From Hyphomicrobiales bacterium (GTDB taxonomy: Bacteria > Pseudomonadota > Alphaproteobacteria > Rhizobiales > Beijerinckiaceae): a DNA stretch of 64,000 nt. The stretch covers positions 21,001-85,000 of the forward strand of contig JADJVD010000003.1 in the NCBI GenBank assembly GCA_016716745.1, given 5' to 3'. Under the pieces are notes generated by a model that did no database searches, was not told the origin of the DNA, and saw only the letters and a program-made list of their open reading frames with translations. Position numbers and translations under genes: made by a program. Below are positions 32,127 to 41,480 of the stretch, piece by piece (within the stretch, counting starts at the first letter, position 1; each line of letters opens with the position of its first letter).

Positions 32127-32930
32127 ATGGGAAGGCGTTTCGCGAGGGCCGGGCTGGCGCTGGCGGTCGGGCTCGCCGCGCCGGTCCGCGCGCCCGCGCA
32201 GGACGGCGAGGGCTGCGCCCCGGCGGGCGGCGCGCCGGAGCGCATCGTCGCGGTGACGGATCGGCTCGAGTTCCGCCTCGCCGACGGGCGGCTCGTGCGC
32301 TCGCCGGGCCTTGCCGCCGCGCCGGCCGATTTCCTCGGCTCGCCGGCGGGCGAGGCGGCGCGGCGGGCGCTGGCGCAGGCGGCCGAGGGGCGGGCGGCGC
32401 TGGTCGAGCCGCTCGGCGGGCCGGACCGCTGGGGCCGGGCGCCGTCGCGGCTGTTCTTTCTCGACGAGCGCGCGCCGGCGGAGGCGGGCGAACTGGCGCT
32501 CTCGCTCGGCGCGGCGCGGCTCGGCGACGCGGGGGAGGCCGGGCGCTGCGGACCGGCGTTGCGGAAAGCCGAGGCGGCGGCGCGGGCGGCCGGGCTTGGC
32601 CTGTGGTCCGATCCATATTATGCCGTTCTGGACGCCGGAGACGGCGCGGGGCTGGCGATGCGCGACGGCCAGTTCGTTCTCGTCGAGGGCGTGGTTCGAC
32701 GCGTCGGAACCGGGCGGGTGCGCGTCTATCTCGATTTCGGTCCACGGCGGGACGATTTTTCGGTCACGATCTTGAAGCGCAGGGCACCCTCCTTTCAGGC
32801 GTCGGGCCTGACCCTCGCGGCGCTCGCCGGGCGCCGGGTGCGGGTGCGCGGCGTCGTCGAGGCCGGGCCGGGTCCGCGCATGGAGATCGCGGGACCGGGC
32901 GCGCTCGAACTCATCGGGGCGCCGCCTTGA
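32127..32930 (+). CDS. Thermonuclease-like protein with degenerate active site
   Basis: 267 residues with an N-terminal signal sequence (GLALAVGLAAPVRAPAQ). Residues ~35-175 follow the staphylococcal nuclease pattern (FRLADGRLVRSPGL... and DRWGRAPSRLFF). However, the position of the catalytic Asp/Glu in the usual R-x-x-G-I-D-A-P-E box reads R-S-P-G-L-A-A-A-P-A, so the metal and general-base residues are lost. A second beta-rich, OB-like domain follows (~185-265). It probably binds rather than cuts. The start is either the ATG at 32127 or a GTG at 32115; neither has a strong ribosome site. Its stop overlaps the TTG start of the M48 protease gene. Confidence 0.75.
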   Translation: MGRRFARAGLALAVGLAAPVRAPAQDGEGCAPAGGAPERIVAVTDRLEFRLADGRLVRSPGLAAAPADFLGSPAGEAARRALAQAAEGRAALVEPLGGPDRWGRAPSRLFFLDERAPAEAGELALSLGAARLGDAGEAGRCGPALRKAEAAARAAGLGLWSDPYYAVLDAGDGAGLAMRDGQFVLVEGVVRRVGTGRVRVYLDFGPRRDDFSVTILKRRAPSFQASGLTLAALAGRRVRVRGVVEAGPGPRMEIAGPGALELIGAPP

Positions 32931-34411
32931 CCGCGCCCCGCCTGCGCGCCGCAGGTCGCCTCCCCACACGCCCGCTCGCCGCGAGCCTTCTCGTCGCGAT
33001 CGCGCTCGCCGGCTGCGCCAGCCTGCCGGAGCCGCCGCAGACGACCGCGCCGGTGCAGGTGGCGGCCCCGACGACGACCGGCGTCGAAACGGCGGAGGCG
33101 CGCGAGCATCAGCGCCTCGTCGCGCTGTTCGGCGGCGAATATCGCGCGCCCAAGGCGGAGAGCCTGCTCAACGGCGTGCTGGCGCGGCTCGCGCCGGTCA
33201 GCGAGACGCCGGGCGAGCCCTACAAGGTCACGATCCTCAATTCGCCCGTGGTCAACGCCTTCGCGCTGCCGACCGGCAACATCTATGTGACGCGCGGCCT
33301 GCTGGCGCTCGCCAACGACACCTCGGAAGTCGCCGCCGTGATGGCGCACGAAATCGCGCATGTGTCGCTGCGCCATGCGGCGGCGCGCGCCGAGCTCGAA
33401 CGTCGCTCGCAGATCGTCGGCCGCGTCGTCTCCGAGGTGCTGGAAAAGCCGCAGGAGGGCAAGGTGGTCGAGGCGCGGGCGCGGCTGACGCTCGCCAGCT
33501 TCTCCCGCCAGCAGGAGCTCGACGCCGACAAAATCGGCGTGCGCAACGTCGCGGCGGCGGGATTCGATCCCTACGGCGCGACCCGCTTCCTGAACGCGCT
33601 CGGCCGCTCCAGTTCGCTGCGCGCCTCGGCGCTCGGGCAGTCCGGCTCGTCGGACAAGCCGGACATTCTGGCCTCGCATCCCTCGACGCCGGACCGCGTC
33701 GCCGCGGCGCAGGCGGCGGCCCGGCAGATCGGCGCGCCGGGCTTCGGCGAGGCGGGACGGGCCGCCTATCTGTCGGCGATCGACGGCGTCGCCTATGGCG
33801 ACGATCCGGGCGAGGGCGTGGTGCGCGGGCGCCGGTTCGTGCATCCCCGGCTCGGCTTCGCCTTCATCGCGCCGGACGGCTTCGTGCTGGAGAACGGCGC
33901 CAAGGCGCTGCTCGGCATCGCCGGCGGCGGGGCCGAGGCGCTGAGGCTCGACAGCGTGCGCGTGCCGGCCTCGACGCCGCTCGAGACCTATCTCGGGTCC
34001 GGCTGGATCGAGGGGCTGAAGGCCGGGTCGATCGAAACCTCGACGATCAACGGGCTGCCGGCGGCGATCGCAGTGGCGCAGGGGCGGGAATGGATGTTCC
34101 GTCTGGCCGCCATCCGATTCGGCACGGACGTCTACCGGATCATCTTCGCCACCCGCGCGCTGACGGCGGAGGCCGACGGGCGCTTCCGCACGGCGATCCA
34201 GACCTTCCGCCGCATGCCGCAGGACGAGGCGAACGCGGTGAAGGCCCTGCGGCTCACTCTGGCGGTCGCGGAGGGCGGGGCGAGCGCGGAGTCGCTGTCG
34301 CGGCGCATGGCGGGGACCGATCGCCCGCTCGATCTCTTCCTGCTGCTCAACGGCCTCGACCGCGGCGCCGCGCTGGCGCCGGGCGAGCGCTACAAGATCG
34401 TCGTCGAGTGA
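32927..34411 (+). CDS. M48-family zinc metalloprotease lipoprotein
   Basis: 494 residues from a TTG at 32927 that overlaps the previous stop as TTGA. A lipoprotein signal ends in LAGC, so the protein should be tethered to a membrane in the periplasm. The M48 (BepA/Oma1-like) peptidase domain has VMAHEIAHVSLRH (HEXXH) and QELDADKIG with the third zinc ligand, in about residues 140-205. The C-terminal ~220 residues form an extra domain often found in alphaproteobacterial M48 proteins. Likely work is quality control of outer-membrane or periplasmic proteins. TTG is the only start that lies before the lipoprotein signal in this frame. Confidence 0.9.
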   Translation: MTAPRLRAAGRLPTRPLAASLLVAIALAGCASLPEPPQTTAPVQVAAPTTTGVETAEAREHQRLVALFGGEYRAPKAESLLNGVLARLAPVSETPGEPYKVTILNSPVVNAFALPTGNIYVTRGLLALANDTSEVAAVMAHEIAHVSLRHAAARAELERRSQIVGRVVSEVLEKPQEGKVVEARARLTLASFSRQQELDADKIGVRNVAAAGFDPYGATRFLNALGRSSSLRASALGQSGSSDKPDILASHPSTPDRVAAAQAAARQIGAPGFGEAGRAAYLSAIDGVAYGDDPGEGVVRGRRFVHPRLGFAFIAPDGFVLENGAKALLGIAGGGAEALRLDSVRVPASTPLETYLGSGWIEGLKAGSIETSTINGLPAAIAVAQGREWMFRLAAIRFGTDVYRIIFATRALTAEADGRFRTAIQTFRRMPQDEANAVKALRLTLAVAEGGASAESLSRRMAGTDRPLDLFLLLNGLDRGAALAPGERYKIVVE

Positions 34412-34496
34412 CGCACACGGATTTGTGACGTTCCCCGCGCCCGGCGCTTGCCTAGTCTTACCCCGCGCGACTCGCCTCGAAAGCTCTCGCCGCGCG

Positions 34497-34521
34497 GGAA
34501 CCCGAACGCGGTCGCCGCGTT
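34497..34521 (+). promoter_or_regulatory. EcfG-type (general stress) promoter before rpoH
   Basis: GGAAC at 34497-34501, a 16-nt spacer and CGTT at 34518-34521 match the alphaproteobacterial EcfG consensus (GGAAC, 16-17 nt, CGTT) exactly. The element points towards rpoH, whose ATG is 100 nt downstream. EcfG/RpoE2 control of an rpoH gene is known in Sinorhizobium meliloti (rpoH2). Confidence 0.7.
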
Positions 34522-34620
34522 GGCCCTTTTGACGAGGGCCGCGACGAGCGCCGCCGGTGACGTTGTCACAGCGCAACGGCGCGCAGGGTGGTTCTCTCGA
34601 CGACGTCACAGGAGGCCGGG

Positions 34621-35496
<876 letters not shown>

Positions 35497-35523
35497 CGGT
35501 CCCAGCAACCGGACCATCGGATC

Positions 35524-37908
35524 GTGCGTTTTCGGGCGGCCCTCGCCGGCTTCATCGCTTTGCTTTGCCTGTTTGTCTCGGCGGCCTTCGCACAGCCGAC
35601 CGACGATGCGCGCGCCAAGCTCGACGCGGCGCGCCAGACGATCGACCGAATCGAGGCGATGCTGACGCGCGAGTCGCTTGGCGAGGCGGAGCTGGCGCGC
35701 GGGCGCGTCGATCTCGATCAGGCGGCCGCCAGCGTCGTCGAGGTCGTGGCGGCGTTGCAGCCGCGCTACGACTCGGCCAAGGCGCGGCTCGAACAGCTCG
35801 GCCCCGCGCCGGGCGACAAGGCGTCCCCCGAAAGCCCGGCGGCGGCGGCGGAGCGACAGACGGCGACGCAAACCTTCAACGACATCGACGCGCTGGTGAA
35901 GCGGGCGCGGCTGCTCGCCGTGCAGGCCGATCAGGCGAGTTCCGAGATCGTCTCGAAACGGCGCGCCAATTTCGCCAACGCGGTGCTGGCGCGCAGCTCC
36001 AGCATCCTGTCGCCATGGCTGTGGCGCGACGTGGCGCTCGATCTGCCGCGCGACTGGGCGGCGATGCGCACGCTCGGCTCGGACTGGCTCGAATCGATCT
36101 CGACGCAGCGCGGCGCGCTCGGCGTCGCCCTGCTGTTCGCCTATTTCGCCGCGCTCGCGCTGCTCTACGCGCCGCTGCGGCGGCTGGTGGAGCGCGTGCT
36201 GCATCGCTCCTCGCACGGCGACGATCCGACCGATCTGCATCGCGCCGTGCTGGCGCTGTGGACACTCGTCGTCATGGCGACGCTGCCGATGGCGGCGGTG
36301 GTCGGAGGTCTGACCATCGTCGACTATTTCGGCCTCGCGCCGGCGCGCTTTTCGCCGCTGCTCGTCGCGCTCGGGGACGGCGTGGCGCGCGTGGCGGCGA
36401 CGGCCGGCATGGCCTGGGGCGTGCTCGCGCCCGGCCAGCCGAAATGGCGACTGTTCGATCTGTCGGAGCCGGTGGCCGAGCGCATCATCGCGCTCGCCGT
36501 CAACGTCGCGCTCGTCATCTCGGCGACACGCATTCTGGAGGCGTCGCTGGACGTGGTCAGCGCCTCGCTGGTGACGACCGTCGCCGTGCGCGGCGTCGGC
36601 TCTCTCGTCGTCGCCGCGCTGCTGGTGCGCGGCCTCAACGACATCATGCGCCGGCGCGAGGCGAGCGGCGACGATCGTTACGCCGCGCTGCGCGTCCTCG
36701 CGTGGATCGCCGCCGTCCTCATCGCCGCCAGCGCCATCGCCGGCTTCGTGGCGCTGTCGTCCTTCCTGGTGTCGCAGCTCGCCTGGCTCGTCGGCGTCGT
36801 CTCGCTCGCCATCGTGCTGACCAAGCTGACGCGCTTCGGCGTCGACGCGATGTTCGAGCCGGATCGGCCGGTCGGGCGCATGCTGACGGCGAGCGTCGGC
36901 CTCAAGCGCGAATCGCTCGAGCAGATCGCGGTCGTCATCTCCGGCGCGCTGACGATGCTGGTGATCGTCGTCGCCGCGCTGCTCCTGCTGGCGCGCTGGG
37001 GCATCGAATCGCAGGATCTCTATTCCTACGTTTCGGCGGCCTTCTTCGGCGTGAAGGTCGGCGACGTCACCATCTCGCTGTCGGCGGTGATCAGCGCGCT
37101 GGCGTTGCTCGTCATCGGCCTCGCCGTCACAAAGGCGATCCAGAGCTGGCTCGATTCGCGTTTCCTGCCGGCGACGCATCTCGACACCGGCTTGCGCAAC
37201 GCCATTCGCACGAGCTTCGGCTATGTCGGCGTGTTCGCGGCGATCGCGCTGGCGCTGTCCTATCTCGGCCTCGGGCTCGACCGGCTGGCGCTGGTCGCCG
37301 GCGCGCTGTCGGTCGGCATCGGCTTCGGCCTGCAATCGGTCGTCAGCAATTTCGTCTCGGGCCTCATCCTGTTGTGGGAGCGCGCGATCCGCGTCGGCGA
37401 CTGGATCGTGGTGGGGACCGATCAGGGCTACGTCCGGCGCATCAACGTGCGCTCGACCGAGATCGAGACGTTCGACCGCGCGCTCGTCGTCATGCCGAAT
37501 TCGAATCTGATCACAGGCGTCGTCACCAACTGGGTGCGCGGCGACCGCATCGGCCGGGTGAAGATTCCGGTCGGCGTCAGCTACGGGGCCGATCCCGAGC
37601 AGGTGCGCGATCTGCTGATCGCGGCGGCGAAGGAGCATGAATCGGTGCTGAAGATCCCCGCGCCGAACGTGCTGTTCACCTCGTTCGGCGATTCGGCCCT
37701 GATGTTCGAACTCGTCTGTTTCGTCGAGGACGTGGAGGCGGCGGGCCGCGTCAAGAGCGACCTGCATTTCTCGATCTTCAAGGCGATGCGCGAGAACGCG
37801 GTCGAGATTCCGTTCCCGCAGCGCGACATGAACATCCGCGGCGTCGACCGTCTCGTCGAGGCGCTGTCGGCCGGCAAGTCCGCGCCCGAGCCCAAAGGCG
37901 CGGGCTGA
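35524..37908 (+). CDS. Mechanosensitive ion channel, MscS family with DUF3772-type N-terminus
   Basis: 794 residues with a signal sequence ending AAFAQ. Residues ~25-190 form a periplasmic helical domain (DUF3772 type, rich in Ala, Asp and Arg), followed by about ten membrane helices. The MscS pore helix and beta domain are at ~570-680 (LVAGALSVGIGFGLQSVVSNFVSGLILLWER is the pore-lining helix with its Gly/Ala pattern). The protein should open under membrane tension to relieve osmotic downshock. The start is a GTG at 35524, 27 nt after rpoH; co-transcription with the stress sigma factor is likely from spacing. Confidence 0.92.
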   Translation: MRFRAALAGFIALLCLFVSAAFAQPTDDARAKLDAARQTIDRIEAMLTRESLGEAELARGRVDLDQAAASVVEVVAALQPRYDSAKARLEQLGPAPGDKASPESPAAAAERQTATQTFNDIDALVKRARLLAVQADQASSEIVSKRRANFANAVLARSSSILSPWLWRDVALDLPRDWAAMRTLGSDWLESISTQRGALGVALLFAYFAALALLYAPLRRLVERVLHRSSHGDDPTDLHRAVLALWTLVVMATLPMAAVVGGLTIVDYFGLAPARFSPLLVALGDGVARVAATAGMAWGVLAPGQPKWRLFDLSEPVAERIIALAVNVALVISATRILEASLDVVSASLVTTVAVRGVGSLVVAALLVRGLNDIMRRREASGDDRYAALRVLAWIAAVLIAASAIAGFVALSSFLVSQLAWLVGVVSLAIVLTKLTRFGVDAMFEPDRPVGRMLTASVGLKRESLEQIAVVISGALTMLVIVVAALLLLARWGIESQDLYSYVSAAFFGVKVGDVTISLSAVISALALLVIGLAVTKAIQSWLDSRFLPATHLDTGLRNAIRTSFGYVGVFAAIALALSYLGLGLDRLALVAGALSVGIGFGLQSVVSNFVSGLILLWERAIRVGDWIVVGTDQGYVRRINVRSTEIETFDRALVVMPNSNLITGVVTNWVRGDRIGRVKIPVGVSYGADPEQVRDLLIAAAKEHESVLKIPAPNVLFTSFGDSALMFELVCFVEDVEAAGRVKSDLHFSIFKAMRENAVEIPFPQRDMNIRGVDRLVEALSAGKSAPEPKGAG

Positions 37909-37924
37909 GGGGCGCGGGCCGAGG

Positions 37925-38656
37925 CTATTCGGCCGCCGCGCGCGCCGCGCCGATCTCGCCGGCCAGCCAGCGCCGCAGATAGCCGCGAAGCCAGCGCCCC
38001 ACCGCCGCGTCGTGGCGATACCAGCCCTCCAGATGCTCGTGGCGCGGCCGCGCGCCCGGCAGGGCCAGACGCTCATGGGCGCGCACCGTCCATCGGCACA
38101 TCATCGCGTAGGTGACTTCCGGGTGGAATTGCAGGCCGACCGCGGCCGTGCCGACGCCGATCGCCTGCACCGGAAAATCGCCGTCGCTCTCGGCCAGCAG
38201 GCGCGCGCCGGCGGGCGTGTCGAAGCCTTCGCGATGCCAATGATAAACGGTGCGCGGCGCGTCGGCCCCGAGCTCGGCCTCGCCGGCGGCGGTGGCGCGC
38301 AGATCGTAATAGCCGATCTCGGCGCGGCCCTGATCGTGCGCGTAGACGCGCGCGCCGAGATGGCGCGCCAGCATCTGCGCGCCGAGGCAGATGCCGAGAA
38401 ACGGACTGCCCTCGGCGAGCGGCGTCGCGATCCAGTCGATCTCGGCCTTCACGTAGTCGTCGGGATCGTTGGCGCTCATCGGCCCGCCGAAGATCACGGC
38501 GCCGGCGTGGTCGCGCATCGTGGCGGGCAGCGGGTCGCCGTAGCGCGGGCGACGAATGTCGAGGCTCGCGCCAAGTTCGACGAGCAGGCGGCCGACGCGG
38601 CCGGGCGTGGAATGCTCCTGATGCAGCACGATCAGGACGGTCGGCGCGCGGCTCAT
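37925..38656 (-). CDS. Class I glutamine amidotransferase domain protein
   Basis: 243 residues. The catalytic triad of class I amidotransferases is visible: Cys90 in GICLGAQ and the His and Glu in LQFHPEVT. There is no synthetase domain, so this belongs to the stand-alone group close to GMP synthase glutaminase-like proteins and gamma-glutamyl-polyamine hydrolases. The ATG at 38656 overlaps the stop of the SDR gene as ATGA, and this is the last of four minus-strand genes. It might hydrolyse a gamma-glutamyl compound or feed ammonia to an unknown synthetase. Confidence 0.85.
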   Translation of the reverse strand: MSRAPTVLIVLHQEHSTPGRVGRLLVELGASLDIRRPRYGDPLPATMRDHAGAVIFGGPMSANDPDDYVKAEIDWIATPLAEGSPFLGICLGAQMLARHLGARVYAHDQGRAEIGYYDLRATAAGEAELGADAPRTVYHWHREGFDTPAGARLLAESDGDFPVQAIGVGTAAVGLQFHPEVTYAMMCRWTVRAHERLALPGARPRHEHLEGWYRHDAAVGRWLRGYLRRWLAGEIGAARAAAE

Positions 38657-39450
38657 TTCGACGTCGTCCTCGCTGCGCCGCGCGCGGCCTGCAGGCGGGC
38701 GACGATCGGCAGCAGCAGCGCGCGCGGCGTCGCCGGGGCGAGGCGCGTCATCGCGGCGTTGAGCAGACCCGGCGTCGCGCGGCGCTTGCCGGCGAGCATC
38801 GCCTTCACGCCCGCCTCGGCGACCGGGCGCGGCGCGGCGGCGCCGAGCAGGCGCACGAAGGCCGGCGCGACGCCGGCGCGCGCCCAGAAGCCGGTGGCCA
38901 CGGGCCCGGGGCACAGAGCGGTGACGCCGACGCCCTTGCCGGCAAGCTCCTGATGCAACGCCTCGCTGAACGACAGGACATAGGCCTTGCTGGCGTAATA
39001 GACCGCCATGCCGGGGCCCGGCATGAAAGCGGCGACCGAGGCGACGTTGAGAATGCGTCCGCGCGCGGCCACGAGTTGCGGCGCAAGGCGCAGCGTCAGT
39101 TCGGTCAGAGCGCGGATGTTGAGGTCGATGACGCCGAGCTGCCCGGCCAGATCGAGCGAGGCCGCCTCGCCGATCAGGCCATAGCCGGCGTTGTTGACGA
39201 GGCCGTCGACGCCGACATCCGCAAGCGACGCGACCAGCGCGGCGCAGGCGTCGGGGGCGGCCAGATCGAGCGCGCGCACGAGGGGGCGGGGCCGGCCCGC
39301 GGCGGCGATCTCGTCGGCGAGCGATTCGAGCAGCCGCTCGTTGCGGGCGACGAGGACGAGGTCGCGGCCGGCGCGGGCGAGGGCCAGCGCGATCTCGCGG
39401 CCCAGTCCGAGCGAGGCGCCGGTGACGAGCGTGACGGGCCGCCCGCTCAT
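38653..39450 (-). CDS. Short-chain dehydrogenase/reductase (SDR)
   Basis: 265 residues, classical SDR. The cofactor loop TGASLGLG is at 10-17, NNAGYG follows the fourth strand, and the catalytic pair is in YYASK (about residues 152-156) after the Ser of NVASVAAF. An Arg after the second strand (VLVARNE) favours NADP(H). The C-terminal extension of about 50 residues is like that of DltE/YqjQ-type SDRs. Both ends overlap neighbouring genes by 4 nt (TerB-like upstream, amidotransferase downstream), so the three are translationally coupled. The substrate is unknown. Confidence 0.88.
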   Translation of the reverse strand: MSGRPVTLVTGASLGLGREIALALARAGRDLVLVARNERLLESLADEIAAAGRPRPLVRALDLAAPDACAALVASLADVGVDGLVNNAGYGLIGEAASLDLAGQLGVIDLNIRALTELTLRLAPQLVAARGRILNVASVAAFMPGPGMAVYYASKAYVLSFSEALHQELAGKGVGVTALCPGPVATGFWARAGVAPAFVRLLGAAAPRPVAEAGVKAMLAGKRRATPGLLNAAMTRLAPATPRALLLPIVARLQAARGAARTTSK

Positions 39451-39920
39451 TCCTCGTCGGGGCGCGTCTGGCCGTCGCGCGGGGAGCGCCGGGCCTCTTC
39501 GGCGAAGCTCTTGGGGTCGAGCACGCCGAGCAGGCGGGCGACGCGCCAGATCGCGCTCTCCTCGAATTCGGTGACCTGCCCGTCGGCGCGCGCCATGTCC
39601 CACATCATGGCGACGATCTCGCGCCGACCCTCCTCGTCCAGCGTGCGCGTCAGCAGGCCGGTGAACTCGTCGAAATCCACCGCCTCGCGGTCGCGCCGGA
39701 TGGCGGTGCGGACCAGCGATTCGGCGCTGGCGAGGTCGAGGGCGAAGCGCTCCATCAGCAATTGCAGGAGACGGTTGCGCTCGGTCGGCGCGACCTCGCC
39801 GTCAACCGCGATCACATGCGTGAGCAGAACGGCGGCCGCCACGCGCTGGTCGCGCGGGTCGAACCGGCGGCCGGCCGGGCCCGAAAGATCGGAGATGAGC
39901 GATTTGAGAGCCGTCAGCAC
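39447..39920 (-). CDS. TerB-family (tellurite resistance-like) protein
   Basis: 157 residues, all helical, cytoplasmic. The acidic helical pattern of TerB-like proteins is visible (AAVLLTHVIAVDGEVAPTERNRLL, then MMWDMARADGQVTEFEESAI), with the two D-G-x-V/E turns that bind metal in TerB. The start is a GTG at 39920; the stop overlaps the SDR ATG. The single-domain form is common in alphaproteobacteria and has no proven role; it need not concern tellurite. No other ter genes are nearby. Confidence 0.8.
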   Translation of the reverse strand: MLTALKSLISDLSGPAGRRFDPRDQRVAAAVLLTHVIAVDGEVAPTERNRLLQLLMERFALDLASAESLVRTAIRRDREAVDFDEFTGLLTRTLDEEGRREIVAMMWDMARADGQVTEFEESAIWRVARLLGVLDPKSFAEEARRSPRDGQTRPDEE

Positions 39921-39990
39921 AAAACGATTGAAGCACGTTCTGCGCCAGACGGTCCAGCGCCCGGCGAAAACCGCCGCGACCGGCTCGCCT

Positions 39991-40770
39991 TCAGCCGCGC
40001 GCGACGGCCAGTTCGGCGACCATCGCCTGGCGCAGCAGGATCTGGTCGTTGCCGACCGACAAAAGGCCATAGCCGCGCCGGCCGAGCGCGGCGGCGCGCG
40101 CGCCGGTCATGCAGAAGGCCGAGGCGACCTTGCCGCGGGCGTTGCAGGCGCGCGCGACATGGTCGAGCGCGGCGTCCACCTCCGCGCCGTCCGGGTCGAT
40201 CCGCGCGCCGTTCGAGAGGGCGATCGACAGGTCGGACGGGCCGACGAGCACGCCGTCGATCCCCGGAACGTCGAGAATCGCCTCGAGCGCGGCGAGCGCC
40301 TCGCGCGTCTCGATCATCGCGATCGCGAGCTGCAAGTCGTTCGCGCTGGCGAGATAGGCGTCGGCGGTCAGGCCGGAGGCGCCGATCGCGCGCAGGGGCC
40401 CCCAGCTGCGCTCGCCCAGCGGAGGAAACTTGGCGAATCCGGCGAAGACGCGCGCGTCCGCCGCCGAATTGATCATCGGCGCGACGACGCCCGCCGCGCC
40501 GGCGTCGAGAAGTCGCGAGGCGAGGGCGTATTCGCCGACCGGCGTGCGCGCCAGACACGGCTTGCCGGCGAAGCCGACGGCGGAAATGCCGGCGAGACAG
40601 GCCGCGTAGTCCCAGCCGCCATGCTGCATGTCGAGCAGCGCCGCGTCGAACCCGCCGCGCGTCATCAGCTCCGGCACGGCGGGATCGGCGATGCCGGACC
40701 ACGCCAGCATCTGCGGACGTCCGCTCGCCAATCCTGCGCGCAAGCGCGCGAGCGCTCCCCCTGCCGTCAT
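39991..40770 (-). CDS. HpcH/HpaI family aldolase
   Basis: 259 residues, a class II metal-dependent TIM-barrel aldolase. Landmarks are LLDMQHG (His acts as base; it is DxEHG in HpaI), MIETREAL with the metal-binding Glu, and GPSDLSIAL with the metal-binding Asp. The family splits 4-hydroxy-2-oxo acids into pyruvate and an aldehyde. It lies 70 nt before the TerB-like gene on the same strand and may head that four-gene unit. It is the third aldolase-type enzyme in the window besides the RraA-like and DapA-like genes; nothing links it physically to those. Confidence 0.87.
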   Translation of the reverse strand: MTAGGALARLRAGLASGRPQMLAWSGIADPAVPELMTRGGFDAALLDMQHGGWDYAACLAGISAVGFAGKPCLARTPVGEYALASRLLDAGAAGVVAPMINSAADARVFAGFAKFPPLGERSWGPLRAIGASGLTADAYLASANDLQLAIAMIETREALAALEAILDVPGIDGVLVGPSDLSIALSNGARIDPDGAEVDAALDHVARACNARGKVASAFCMTGARAAALGRRGYGLLSVGNDQILLRQAMVAELAVARG

Positions 40771-40825
40771 CGCCCTGCTCCGATGTTGATCGCGCGCCGG
40801 TTCGTCGGCGCGCCCGGGCCGACGC

Positions 40826-41149
40826 TCAGGCGCCGGTCTTGATCTGCTGGACGGCCGTGGCCATCAACTCGTCCATGGTGCGGCGGATCTGGTGGTCGGA
40901 CTGGGCGACGCCGGCCGCGTCGAAATCCTTGCGAACCTTACGGAAAACGTCCTCGTCGCCGGCTTCCTCGAAGTCCGCCGCGACAACCGTTCCGGCGTAG
41001 GCCTCGGCGTCCGCGCCCGTCTTGCCGAGCTTCTCGGCGGCCCACAGGCCGAGCAACTTGTTGCGTCGAGCGCCCGCCTTGAAGCGCAGTTCCTCGTCGT
41101 GCGCGAACTTCTTCTCGAATCCCTCTTCGCGCTTGTCGAAGCTGCTCAT
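40826..41149 (-). CDS. F1F0-ATPase inhibitor zeta subunit (DUF1476)
   Basis: 107 residues with the characteristic start MSSFDKREEGFEKKFAHDEELRFKA, then ARRNKLLGLWAAEKLG. This is the alphaproteobacterial zeta protein, whose N-terminal inhibitory helix enters the F1 catalytic interface and blocks ATP hydrolysis; the rest forms a four-helix bundle. The ATG at 41149 follows GGAG. It is a single gene, as usual. Its presence is one of the best markers that the DNA is alphaproteobacterial. The leader contains an unusual 26-bp tandem duplication. Confidence 0.93.
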   Translation of the reverse strand: MSSFDKREEGFEKKFAHDEELRFKAGARRNKLLGLWAAEKLGKTGADAEAYAGTVVAADFEEAGDEDVFRKVRKDFDAAGVAQSDHQIRRTMDELMATAVQQIKTGA

Positions 41150-41161
41150 TCTGGAGTCTCC

Positions 41162-41213
41162 GGTCAGGGCGGGCCGCGCCCGCCGAGGGTCAGGACGGGC
41201 CGCGCCCGCCGAG
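41162..41213. repeat. Two tandem 26-bp units, each with a hairpin
   Basis: Units at 41162-41187 and 41188-41213 differ at one base (GGTCAGGG versus GGTCAGGA at the start). Each contains the inverted repeat GGCGGGC-CGC-GCCCGCC, weakened by one pair in the second copy. They lie just upstream of the zeta-subunit gene. The rest of the 331-nt gap 41150-41480 is less GC-rich, holds the promoters for both flanking genes, and contains no gene that I can see. Confidence 0.8.
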
Positions 41214-41480
41214 GCGTGATAGCCCGCCGCCCCGGTCAAATCAATCACTCTCCACGAGCGGCCGAATTCCAGCGATCGAGGCGCATTCGTTGCCAAAGTA
41301 ACAAACAAGTGATCTCAAACGAAAAACTCGAGGCCGCGGCGGCCCGGGCAGAATGAACTCGCCTTCACACAGAAACGCCGCGGAAAACGAAGGCATGAAG
41401 GAATCGTTAAAATTGCTTCCTTTCGGGCAGCCTCTCGACTTATGCTTCGTCCGAGAGCGTGTGCAAGAGGAGAGGGTTCC

